Source: Phlyctochytrium arcticum
Taxonomy: Eukaryota; Chytridiomycota; Chytridiomycetes; Chytridiales; Chytridiaceae
DNA length: 64,000 nucleotides
Assembly: GCA_025602905.1 (NCBI GenBank)
Contig: JAHLKI010000004.1
Span: 310,001-374,000 of the forward strand
Reading direction: 5' to 3'
Shown: positions 57,075 to 64,000 of the stretch, one piece after another
Layout of the letters: each line of letters opens with the position of its first letter
How positions within the stretch are numbered: the first letter of the stretch is position 1
The notes under the pieces: model-generated
Told to the model about the DNA's origin: nothing
Seen by the model: the letters and a program-made list of their open reading frames with translations, nothing else
The model's database searches: none
Position numbers and translations under genes: made by a program

Positions 57075-57108
57075 CACGGTGCATATTGACACTGACTACC
57101 CACCCGGC
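57073..57108. repeat. Half copy of the viral terminal palindrome
   Basis: TGACACGGTGCATATTGACA and the following bases match 30 of the 34 bases of the viral palindrome arm, through CCCACCC. The complementary half is missing: after CCCGG the sequence turns into viral coding DNA. It marks the boundary of the right viral arm. Confidence 0.8.
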
Positions 57109-58130
57109 GACTGTTGATTAATACTAGTAGCATCCAATGGATTATATTCAACACTACGTTCAACACGACGAGATATATCCTTACCTGTTAACCTGTCTTC
57201 GACACCTGAACGAACTACTGATGGAATCATCGGAACCAATCTTCTCGGTTTCCTCGGCGGAATTGGATTAACTCGATTAGGAGTACGATTCGGTCTTACA
57301 ACAAATGGGGAACGATAATTAGGAACAGCATCTTGCCTGTCGGGCTCAACCTCAATAGGATCTACAAGTACGATTGGGGGAACTGGTGCAGGGATTGGTT
57401 CTGGTTCTGGTGGTTCTATTGGAGATACAATTTGTATTGGCTCAGGCGATGGTATTCGCGGAAATGCTCCTGGCAAACTAATATCTCTTTCTCGTTCTCT
57501 ATCAATACGAATCGGGTTGGGGTTTAACGTTCCCATTCCTTCTGATGCGAATGTTCGTCCCGTTTCATTGTCTCGTCGTATAACTGTTTGCAATGTTTCA
57601 ACCATGGGAGGCGGTACTGAATCAATGCCCTGAGGCGGGCGTTGAAATTCTCTAACATTACGGGGCGGTTCAAATCGAATACCGGACATAGCAGCAACAT
57701 CATCGCTATAATGTGGAACAACACCATTTACAGAAGGGATCGGCATGTAGGACCGATTAGTACCTGAAAGTGATTTCTCTGGAATAAGTGAATCAAGAAA
57801 GTCCTTCTGTTTCTTGTATGACAACTCAATGTTTTTGTATTCATCGTAATCTTTGTAAGCCTTAGTAGCATAGACTGTGTTGGCCACATTCGTAACAGAC
57901 AGTGACGGTTTTGCAACATTATTGTTCATCAGTCGTTCTACTGTATTATATTTTCCACTATCCAGTCTTTGCGTTAAGTGATTCCACGTGCTAATAATTT
58001 TACCAGGTCGTCCGAATGAATCATACTTATCTCCATCAACAATATTCGTAATGAGATTGTTTTGAGCATTGACTTGTCCCGGTGGATCATTCACACCGGC
58101 AAACTCTAACGTATTCGTTCTATATACCAT
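57096..58130 (-). CDS. Proline-rich viral protein, probable virion component, C-terminus altered
   Basis: 344 residues starting MVYRTNTLEFAGVNDPPGQV. A long mixed region (YDSFGRPGKIISTWNHLTQR; helical ELSYKKQKDFLDSLI) precedes a proline-rich part (IPSPEPIQIVSPIEPPEPEP) and a basic end (PNRTPNRVNPIPPRKPRR). The last codons read into the half palindrome, where the stop codon arises, so the original end is probably lost. It is divergent from the small basic gene at 58215. The setting beside packaging and capsid genes suggests a structural role, but no family was recognised. Confidence 0.6.
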   Translation of the reverse strand: MVYRTNTLEFAGVNDPPGQVNAQNNLITNIVDGDKYDSFGRPGKIISTWNHLTQRLDSGKYNTVERLMNNNVAKPSLSVTNVANTVYATKAYKDYDEYKNIELSYKKQKDFLDSLIPEKSLSGTNRSYMPIPSVNGVVPHYSDDVAAMSGIRFEPPRNVREFQRPPQGIDSVPPPMVETLQTVIRRDNETGRTFASEGMGTLNPNPIRIDRERERDISLPGAFPRIPSPEPIQIVSPIEPPEPEPIPAPVPPIVLVDPIEVEPDRQDAVPNYRSPFVVRPNRTPNRVNPIPPRKPRRLVPMIPSVVRSGVEDRLTGKDISRRVERSVEYNPLDATSINQQSPGG

Positions 58131-58214
58131 ATGTTAGGCGCTCTGTTCTTTATCTAATTGAAATTATATTTAAAAATTTACTCTGTAATAGGTAAACTAT
58201 CCCATACTACGAAT

Positions 58215-58526
58215 ATGAGCTTCGGTAAGTTCTTGACCAAAGGACGACAGAATCTGAAATCATTTTTTCATAATGCTCCCTCTCATTTAAGCAAAGCGCG
58301 TGGTTTTGCGGCAAGTGCTGTAGGATTTGCCAATCGAGGTTCTAAATTGATAGCAGGTGTAAATAAATCGATTCAAGAAAGCCCAGATTTATTTAATGAA
58401 AAGGTTAGAAGCAAGGCAGATGATATAACTAGCAAAACTGGAAAAGGCGTCAAGAAACTAAGTGATCTTCATGCTTCGAGTGACAAATTTGTGGATCGAC
58501 TGAGTACTAATTTAAGCGGTGACTAA
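58215..58526 (+). CDS. Small basic viral protein, probable virion-associated
   Basis: 103 residues from the ATG at 58215 (MSFGKFLTKGRQNLKSFFHN); upstream the frame continues only to a TTG. It is basic and amphipathic, with a central hydrophobic helix (GFAASAVGFANRGSKLIAGV) and KR-rich surroundings. It ends four bases into the convergent packaging ATPase gene. Small proteins starting MSFGxF beside the ATPase and capsid genes look like minor virion or membrane-interacting factors in such viruses; that is inference from context. Confidence 0.6.
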   Translation: MSFGKFLTKGRQNLKSFFHNAPSHLSKARGFAASAVGFANRGSKLIAGVNKSIQESPDLFNEKVRSKADDITSKTGKGVKKLSDLHASSDKFVDRLSTNLSGD

Positions 58527-59233
58527 AAGTAGTCTTTGAATACGTTATTCTCGCAATACTTGTATATATCTTTAGCTGTATTCTTTGATAGATCGACAAG
58601 ACAAAATGAATACGGTATCCTAGTACAATCAATCAAATATTGAAGCACTTCCTTTTTAGTCACATGAGAAGTGACTAAGGTCTCTGATAACGTCTCAAAA
58701 TCTTTGTTATTATTCTTAAAGATGATCCATTCTGTAGTGCAACCCTTCTGTTTTTGACTTAGTTGGGATTTAATCGACTGGCAACATACTATAATACTGA
58801 TATTGTAATGCCGACCCTTTGTATATAAAAGATCAAGTTTTTTTGCTAAATCTTTCGATCTCGCACCATCAGCAGCATCGTCTATGAAGAGTAGTATTCG
58901 ATCCTTACAATCATTCTCCTCTTGATATTTCACGATAGCGGAAATACTATCATTTGAGACTTCGTCATTGAAATAAATATTTTTATGTTTCGTTGTCTGG
59001 GCAAATTGTTGAATACACGTGTCATAACGAACAGTATCTGACATTATGATAGTCTTGTCGAATCTATTAGCATACACATCTTCAATCAAACCCATGGCCA
59101 AGCCAGTCTTACCAGATTTACGTGGCGCACATAAAGTGCACGCTAGGGGATGTGAGGGGATCGGCTCAGGGACGCGAGGATCCCTTTCAATAGCTTTCGG
59201 ATTGTATATGGGCTTTACCTTGTACGTCGTCAT
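58523..59233 (-). CDS. Packaging ATPase, A32/FtsK-HerA type
   Basis: 236 residues starting MTTYKVKPIYNPKAIERDPR. Walker A is APRKSGKTGLAMGL, preceded by the strand LACTLC, as in PLV and virophage ATPases. Walker B is ILLFIDDAAD. A downstream SIIVCCQSIKSQL block is typical for the sensor strand, and LVTSHVTKKEVLQYLIDC is the usual C-terminal helix. It pumps viral DNA into the capsid. It is one of the PLV core genes and sits next to the capsid genes. Confidence 0.9.
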   Translation of the reverse strand: MTTYKVKPIYNPKAIERDPRVPEPIPSHPLACTLCAPRKSGKTGLAMGLIEDVYANRFDKTIIMSDTVRYDTCIQQFAQTTKHKNIYFNDEVSNDSISAIVKYQEENDCKDRILLFIDDAADGARSKDLAKKLDLLYTKGRHYNISIIVCCQSIKSQLSQKQKGCTTEWIIFKNNNKDFETLSETLVTSHVTKKEVLQYLIDCTRIPYSFCLVDLSKNTAKDIYKYCENNVFKDYF

Positions 59234-59266
59234 TTATTTATTACTTAGATAATAACAAACGACATC

Positions 59267-59986
59267 ATGACCATCAATGAGTGGACCTATTGTTCTCTAA
59301 AGCGTCGATCGTTCAATATAGAGAAGCGGAACGTTTCATTTGTCAAAATATTGTCAGTGAGTTTTATTCAAGACTATGATTTGATCAACAGTACCAACAA
59401 CGTATTCGCTTTTAAAGAGGACGGGAATACCGACACTATTAAAGCCAGTATTCCTCATGGCAACTACACTGTAGCAAACTACCCGCAAGCCGCTGCAGCC
59501 GCAATGACTACAGCAGGGAGTCAAGCATATTCGTCAAGTTACAACCAAATTACTCGAAAAATTACTATAACAGCTGTAGACAAAGACTTTCAAATATTGC
59601 CAGGTATGGAAGGGACTAATGCGTATTCAGTTTCTGGGTATTCGAATCGAACTGCATCGCCTATGGCAAAGACCGTCACATTTAAAAACAGTGTGAATCT
59701 ATCTGGTTCATACCCGATTCTTTTGACATCGAATATCAATGTTCCAAGTGTTCGATATCTATCTGATTACAATGATACAGCGAGTACCGTTATTGCTACA
59801 ATCATCCCCGATTCGTTTGGGGATGTTGTCACATTTATAAATGATTCAGAATGGTTGCCTTGTAATGATACAATTAGCAAGGTTGAGTTTCATCAAATTG
59901 ATTCACAAACAGGTGAAGAACTTGCATTGAATTCACCATTAACAGTGAGATTCTTGATAGCCGACGACATTTCAGATGTTCAATAA
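59267..59986 (+). CDS. Probable minor capsid (penton) protein
   Basis: 239 residues starting MTINEWTYCSLKRRSFNIEK. It has the arrangement common in penton proteins of PLVs and polintons: N-terminal strand, a segment for emptying onto a grid (IPHGNYTVANYPQAAAAAMT), then beta strands (ITRKITITAVDKDFQILPG), and a single jelly-roll ending in PLTVRFLIADDISDVQ. The IPHGNY block is characteristic of capsid pentons of this group. It lies between the ATPase and the major capsid gene, which is the usual place. Confidence 0.72.
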   Translation: MTINEWTYCSLKRRSFNIEKRNVSFVKILSVSFIQDYDLINSTNNVFAFKEDGNTDTIKASIPHGNYTVANYPQAAAAAMTTAGSQAYSSSYNQITRKITITAVDKDFQILPGMEGTNAYSVSGYSNRTASPMAKTVTFKNSVNLSGSYPILLTSNINVPSVRYLSDYNDTASTVIATIIPDSFGDVVTFINDSEWLPCNDTISKVEFHQIDSQTGEELALNSPLTVRFLIADDISDVQ

Positions 59987-60015
59987 ATTATTATTTTTGT
60001 AGAATACAAGTAACA

Positions 60016-60477
60016 ATGACGGACCATAACGAAAATGAGCTACCGATTGAGCCTGAGCAACCCATTGAAGAAGAAGTTGAACAAGAAATTGAACAACCCG
60101 TTGAACAAGAACCTCCACCTCCACCTGAACCAATTCAAGTAGTGAAGAAAAAGAAACAAACAGCGAATATGATCAAAGCCCAAAAGGAACGGACTCGACA
60201 ATTAAGAGAGATGCAGCAGAAACGAGATGAAGAGAAACGTATTCAAGATGAAAGAACACGTATTCAAAATGCCTATGATTTGGTAAATGAATTAGAAGAG
60301 AAAAAGAGACAAGAAAAGCAACAAAAGAAAGAAGAAAGAGCGCGTAAAAAAGCGGAACGTTCTTCAACATCGAATACCAAAAAGAAGGTTGTTGCTCCAA
60401 AGAAACCAGTTGCTACACGAAAAGCAACACCTGTTCCACAATATTCAAATGATGACTTTGGAGGAATATTCGGATAA
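60016..60477 (+). CDS. Coiled-coil, charged viral protein
   Basis: 153 residues starting MTDHNENELPIEPEQPIEEE. The N-terminus is an E/P-rich repeat (EQPIEEEVEQEIEQPVEQEP). The middle is a Lys/Glu/Gln/Arg coiled coil (RTRQLREMQQKRDEEKRIQD and EEKKRQEKQQKKEERARKK). The C-terminus is basic and ends YSNDDFGGIFG. No enzyme motif. It lies between the penton and major capsid genes, on the same strand; a scaffold or tegument-like role is plausible. Confidence 0.6.
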   Translation: MTDHNENELPIEPEQPIEEEVEQEIEQPVEQEPPPPPEPIQVVKKKKQTANMIKAQKERTRQLREMQQKRDEEKRIQDERTRIQNAYDLVNELEEKKRQEKQQKKEERARKKAERSSTSNTKKKVVAPKKPVATRKATPVPQYSNDDFGGIFG

Positions 60478-60528
60478 GTGTTTTTTTATTTTTTATTCAT
60501 ATAGTAAACAACGCCAAAAGCATCAATC

Positions 60529-62017
60529 ATGACCGATATTCAAGTACCTAAGAACTGGCTTGTGGGATCGTCGAGGTTCGCTCAGCCGTATTCCAACCCC
60601 CGCCTTGAATCAATTAATAAATGGTATCCCATCGGGCAAGATTCATTTACGTCCAAGAATCGGCAAGCAGCACCAATTAAAATCTCGTTGCACGATGCAT
60701 CTCGATCCCTTCAATTGCAGAATCTTCTGTTGAATTTCAAAGTTCAAGTATTCAAAAATGGGCAACCAGTTTCAGGGAATACGGTCATCAACAGCAGTAT
60801 CGGTTTAGAAGGTTTGATTCAATCGGTACGAGTATGTATCGGATCGAAGGATTTGCAGAAAATCGACAATTATCCTAAATACCTCAAGACTGTCTACAAG
60901 TATCTACCAAAGACGCAAAAGACATTCTTGAAGTCATTATCTGGATATGGAGTTAAAAATATTTTTGAAACGAGCAGCGTGGCAGGTTGTTCAACACATA
61001 TGCCAATCGGTGTACACTTTAAAATAGGCCACTTAATCTTTATTCTGGGGCGAGCCATTGCTCCTTTATATACATGAGTGAAAATAATTGACAGCTATAA
61101 ATGTGACAGTCCATGGATGTGGAGGGTGAGAAGATTACGGCTGTCAATCTACTACTCCAAACTGTTCAATGTGGGATAAAGGAAAGCAGGTAAGTAGAAC
61201 ATGGAACAATCATCATGGAGCTCGTGCATCAGTATCGCATACCTCTTACATACACCACCCGGATAATGACTCTTTGTTTCATGTGTGGGCCCTCCCCAAT
61301 CAAACGCTAGATTACTACATAACACTGCGCGATCCTGCTCTAGTATTCTTAAACAATACTGTTGATGAAGTGAAATTTAGTGAAACTTCCATCATGGTAC
61401 CGACTTTCCAGCCGCCCCCCGAGTTCCAACTCGCTGTGCAAAGATCCGTCGCTGCAGGTAAAGAATTGTTCTATGATTACACACGTTATTCTACTCAAGA
61501 GTTGGCTTGTAACGGTTCCACTCGTCAAACTTACCGTATTCACATGAACGGTGTTCGGAGTTTGAAGGCCTTTGACTTTTCCTTTGTCGATGAAGACCTT
61601 CTTGCTAATCCTGCACTTGACAAGAATGAAATTTCGTCTAGTAAAGGTCTTCGTGAGTGGTTCATCCAAATCGGTAACCTTGTCACGCCTAATGGTACTA
61701 CTGGATTTTTGAACGGTCCTACCAATCCAGAAACACTGCTCATTTCGCAGATTAAAGGCAACTACTTGTCTGCTGTAGGTGAGATGGATTTACCCTCACT
61801 GTCTGACTACCAGAACAAGGACTTTAGCGCCGGGTTTTCATACCAGAGCATTGATGAATCTTCTAGTGCGGCCCTTTCGTTTGTTGGCACTGATAGTATT
61901 ATGGAAATCACAACTATCCATGAAGCAGGACAACAGCCTTCCACCAACTGTCGCATGGAATTCCAATATTCTGAGAACGTCACACTCTCAATTAGCACAC
62001 TAGTCGATGTGATCTAG
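60529..62017 (+). pseudogene. Major capsid protein, double jelly-roll type, interrupted
   Basis: The N-terminal part (60529-61077) starts MTDIQVPKNWLVGSSRFAQP, with the PLV MCP features NPRLESINKWYPIGQDSFTS and FKVQVFKNGQPVSGNTVINS. The C-terminal part, in another frame from about 61130, has the second jelly-roll: SYIHHPDNDSLFHVWALPNQ, LVFLNNTVDEVKFSE and, near the end, STNCRMEFQYSENVTLSIST, stop at 62017. About 120-180 bases between them are not in frame and contain the inverted pair ATTGACAGC/GCTGTCAAT (61086 and 61140). They are an intron or a damaging insertion. The protein would form the icosahedral shell. Confidence 0.82.
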
Positions 62018-62071
62018 ACAACAATTGAATATTTAAAAAAAAACATAAAGATAAGAATATAATCATAAAAA

Positions 62072-62148
62072 TCCGGCTGTAGTGTAAAGGTTGTCATAAG
62101 GTTTCTTCTTCGCATTCCCGATGCAGGGTTCGAATCCCTGCCGGCCGA
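62072..62148 (+). tRNA. Degenerate tRNA-like sequence beside the capsid gene
   Basis: The T arm CAGGG-TTCGAAT-CCCTG is perfect, the internal promoter boxes are well formed (TAGTGTAAAGGTTGTCA and GGTTCGAATCC), and 3' CCGGCCG pairs in part with 5' CGGCTG. The anticodon arm does not fold into a normal 5-bp stem, so no anticodon can be assigned; the D-arm wording recalls tRNA-Glu. It may be an old or altered tRNA or a Pol III-transcribed viral RNA. Confidence 0.42.
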
Positions 62149-62254
62149 AAATAACAGACTTTGAAATATAAAAGCTTCAATTAATGCAATGTATGATACA
62201 TGTATGATACATGGTGCGTTTGCGTTTGCAATCCAAGTTTTAAAAACATGAAGA

Positions 62255-62545
62255 ATGTTAAACAAGAAAATGTTGTTATTTGACACGGGAGATATCGCAT
62301 TAAAGAGAATAGAACCTGATAGTGACGGAATATTTCATGTCGTCTCTATAGCAGAAAACGCAGTCTTTTCATCTCTGTATCTAGATGGCTTGAATGAAAC
62401 TGATTTGAAGAATATCGATGTTGTCTTGGAATATATAAGATTGGATCATCAATTGGAAACATTTCGAGTGCCGTTAGAAGACCTTAGAAAAAAAGGTGTT
62501 GATTACAGATCTAATTTGTTTCCAGTATTCATTCTTAATGAGTGA
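62255..62545 (+). CDS. Unknown small viral protein
   Basis: 96 residues starting MLNKKMLLFDTGDIALKRIE, mixed strands and helices (DGIFHVVSIAENAVFSSLYL, then DVVLEYIRLDHQLETFRVPL). Acidic overall. The MLNKKML start may use either of two in-frame ATGs. No family recognised. It lies between the tRNA-like sequence and the right repeat, pointing toward the repeat. Confidence 0.5.
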   Translation: MLNKKMLLFDTGDIALKRIEPDSDGIFHVVSIAENAVFSSLYLDGLNETDLKNIDVVLEYIRLDHQLETFRVPLEDLRKKGVDYRSNLFPVFILNE

Positions 62546-62608
62546 CACTTAAAAGTCAGTTTCTTTATCGGAGACAAACTTGCAGTACCCAAACAGATAT
62601 TCTTGAAT

Positions 62609-62710
62609 ATGCTTATATTACCGCCATCAGAATATATAAAACTACTTCTTCACGAAGAGAAAGATGAAATCATTATCAAATTGGCAGGTAGAGAGTTGCG
62701 TATTTTTTAA
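62609..62710 (+). CDS. Possible 33-residue viral peptide
   Basis: Begins MLILPPSEYIKLLLHEEKDE and ends in a beta-like LAGRELRIF, with a stop in an A/T-rich tract. It follows the previous gene in the same orientation. Short, so weakly supported. Confidence 0.3.
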   Translation: MLILPPSEYIKLLLHEEKDEIIIKLAGRELRIF

Positions 62711-63115
62711 ATGCCCGAATCAATAAAGAATCAATAAAGAATAGCTAAAGAATAGCTAAAGAATCACGAAAGAGTCGTATCCGTATCAATTTGATAGGGA
62801 TGGATCCTGAAAAGTGAATATTTCATTCCCGTTGCGTTTTGATGCGGTGAGGGTCATTGTTTCACGTTTTCCACACACTTCATCATATTCAGCAATTTGA
62901 AAAAAGGAAATTTTCCTATAAAAGTAAAACACACTTAAACGTTTATTACTTTTGTAGGATTTTTTCCTTTTTTTGCTAAAAGTAAATCGACAAGTAGCGA
63001 CAAGTGGCGACAAGTAGCGACATGTAGATGGGTACCTTAGGAGCGAATAAGCGGCGAGAGATTCAATTGGTTCTTTCCTATCGATACAAAGAAAAGGTAT
63101 CGATACAATCACGAG

Positions 63116-63124
63116 TATATAAAG
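63116..63124 (+). promoter_or_regulatory. TATA box of the right repeat-encoded gene
   Basis: TATATAAAG lies 46-54 bases before the ATG at 63170; mirror of 39688-39696. Confidence 0.6.
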
Positions 63125-63169
63125 CGACGAACCTGCCTTACATTGCATCAAGTTAGAATCAAGTTAGCA

Positions 63170-63511
63170 ATGAGTCGATTGGAGGAGCGAGTATTGGAGT
63201 TTATCAACCTAGACATATCAGCAGAATACGATGCGGCGAATAGAGTCGTCAAGAAACATACAGCGGCGTTAGAATATATCAAGCAAGAGATGAAGAAGAA
63301 GAATATAACTTCATTATCAGTGAAGGACGGCGGAATATCCAAGAAACTATCGTTCAACATAAGGAAACAAAGCCGCGTCGATATCAAGGCATTACCGATG
63401 GATATTCGCGATTCATACCAGACACTAATGGAAATCTGGACAAGAAACGTGAGAGTGGAAGATCCAGCGGCGGATGACGTCATCGAGTCAGAAGTGATAG
63501 TGATAGATTAG
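63170..63511 (+). CDS. Repeat-encoded small protein, right copy, unknown
   Basis: Identical 113-residue product to the gene at 39301-39642 (MSRLEERVLEFINLD start). It reads outward toward the right end of the virus. Equal gene dose at both ends and the same distance to the tip (333 bases from stop to terminus) show that repeat and gene are maintained together. Confidence 0.75.
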   Translation: MSRLEERVLEFINLDISAEYDAANRVVKKHTAALEYIKQEMKKKNITSLSVKDGGISKKLSFNIRKQSRVDIKALPMDIRDSYQTLMEIWTRNVRVEDPAADDVIESEVIVID

Positions 63512-63776
63512 AGTTAGCATCGAATGATTATGTGGCCGCTCGGATCGTGTCAGAATCCTATTGATAGATAGTTGCCACGATCTTAGATCAGATCAGTATA
63601 GTTATGTATCTATATAGGGAGCTTCTGACACGGGCAAGATCTTAACGATAGATCTGCGAATACAGGCCTGATCTGCGCTTGCCACGGTTCAAAAACGTGT
63701 CAATTTTAAACTATATCATTAAACTATATCATTAAACTGCATGCAGCTATTCAATCCCTATATAGATGCCAGCCAG

Positions 63777-63844
63777 TGCCACGGTGCATACTGCCACTGA
63801 CCACCCACCCGGGTGGGTGGTCAGTGGCAGTATGCACCGTGGCA
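63777..63844. repeat. 68-bp perfect terminal palindrome, right
   Basis: Same 34-bp arms as on the left (TGCCACGGTGCATACTG start), with centre CCCACCC/GGGTGGG at 63810/63811. The last base of the palindrome is the last base of the virus before CCGTT. Confidence 0.95.
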
Positions 63845-63849
63845 CCGTT
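63845..63849. repeat. Right copy of 5-bp target-site duplication CCGTT
   Basis: Directly follows the terminal CCGTGGCA of the virus and matches 38963-38967. Confidence 0.82.
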
Positions 63850-64000
63850 AGGCTCAATGTATGGACTTCCCACACTGTTCGGAATTAAAAATCGTGCGAG
63901 AATCCACCAGCCTACTACCGGATGTCAAGGCTGCACCACACCATTCGATGTACGCGTTCGTCGCTTTTTCCCAAGGATTGTTGGGATGGAGGGTCTCACA
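63850..64000. other. Right host flank of the virus
   Basis: 151 bases of non-viral DNA. The minus strand is open at its right side (PNNPWEKATNAYIEWCGAAL), so a host coding exon may begin beyond the edge. Too short to identify. Confidence 0.3.

Larger units (their letters stand above)
38968..63844. mobile_element. Integrated polinton-like virus (with internal non-viral insertion)
   Basis: The 24,877-bp element is bounded by CCGTT duplications and about 1,042-bp inverted repeats that begin TG and end CA. Its gene set matches PLVs and adintovirus/virophage relatives: major capsid protein, probable minor capsid protein, A32-like packaging ATPase, primase-SF3 helicase and a giant fibre protein. 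It is visibly richer in A+T than the host flanks. Most genes are intronless. No integrase, PolB or maturation protease was recognised. About 6.6 kb in the middle (roughly 50.5-57.1 kb) is not viral. Taking that out leaves about 18 kb, a usual PLV size. The helicase frame is shifted and the capsid gene interrupted, so this copy may be inactive. Confidence 0.9.
62803..63844. repeat. Right terminal inverted repeat
   Basis: Reverse complement of 38968-40009. Beyond the perfect part, about 62690-62802 remains similar with indels, including the AATCAATAAAG and AATAGCTAAAG short direct repeats that differ from the left side. Confidence 0.92.

Noticed and set aside
61011..61195. Group I self-splicing intron in the capsid gene
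   Set aside because: The segment is short and I could not find the conserved P, Q, R, S core elements; only a simple hairpin is visible.
38968..63844. Polinton hallmark genes PolB, retrovirus-type integrase and Ulp1-type protease
   Set aside because: Each was looked for in all viral ORFs; no polymerase motifs, DDE pattern or protease His-Asp-Cys pattern was found.

Overview
The window looks like nuclear DNA of an early-diverging fungus. This rests on short GT..AG introns in most host genes, a fungal-type HMG-box protein, an Afi1-type DENN protein, an Aim25-type scramblase, Ubc9 and an ancestral-type MadBub kinase. Mucoromycota in the broad sense, for example Mortierellomycotina, is my best guess; it is an inference and was not tested. 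An integrated, previously unseen-looking DNA virus of the polinton-like virus (PLV) type occupies about 24.9 kb at the right.

Host part (1-38962), left to right: a membrane/FN3-like/coiled-coil protein running off the left edge; an ABCC transporter; about 3.4 kb with little recognisable; a glutamine-rich protein; SUMO-conjugating enzyme Ubc9; a phospholipid scramblase; tRNA-Thr(AGT); a DENN-domain protein; a MadBub spindle-checkpoint kinase with KEN and ABBA motifs; a divergent 2-oxoglutarate oxygenase-like protein; a long HMG-box protein; an unknown acidic protein; and a small protein with a DTGA aspartic-protease-like motif.

Viral part (38968-63844): it is bounded by a 5-bp target duplication (CCGTT), has about 1,042-bp inverted repeats that I find identical by eye, and carries a perfect 68-bp palindrome at each tip. 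The left arm holds a repeat-encoded small protein, an F-box protein, a CheY-like receiver protein, an unknown protein, a giant fibre protein, and a primase-helicase module flanked by inverted clusters of a CACAGCT repeat. The right arm holds a proline-rich protein, a small basic protein, the A32-type packaging ATPase, a probable minor capsid (penton) protein, a coiled-coil protein, the major capsid protein gene (interrupted), a tRNA-like sequence, small ORFs, and the second copy of the repeat-encoded gene. No integrase, tyrosine recombinase, DNA polymerase B or Ulp1-type protease was recognised.

Between the arms (about 50.5-57.1 kb) lies non-viral DNA: a 5'-truncated Copia element with its 3' LTR, an ankyrin-like fragment, a 239-bp-period duplication, an unknown protein gene, and a zinc-knuckle ORF. 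This stretch is bordered by two sequences related to the viral terminal palindrome (51613 and 57073). The virus looks recently integrated because its repeats are identical. It is probably no longer intact: the helicase reading frame is shifted, the capsid gene is interrupted, and the middle is replaced or invaded. The terminal palindromes, the receiver and F-box genes, and the repeat clusters around the replication module are the most unusual things here.
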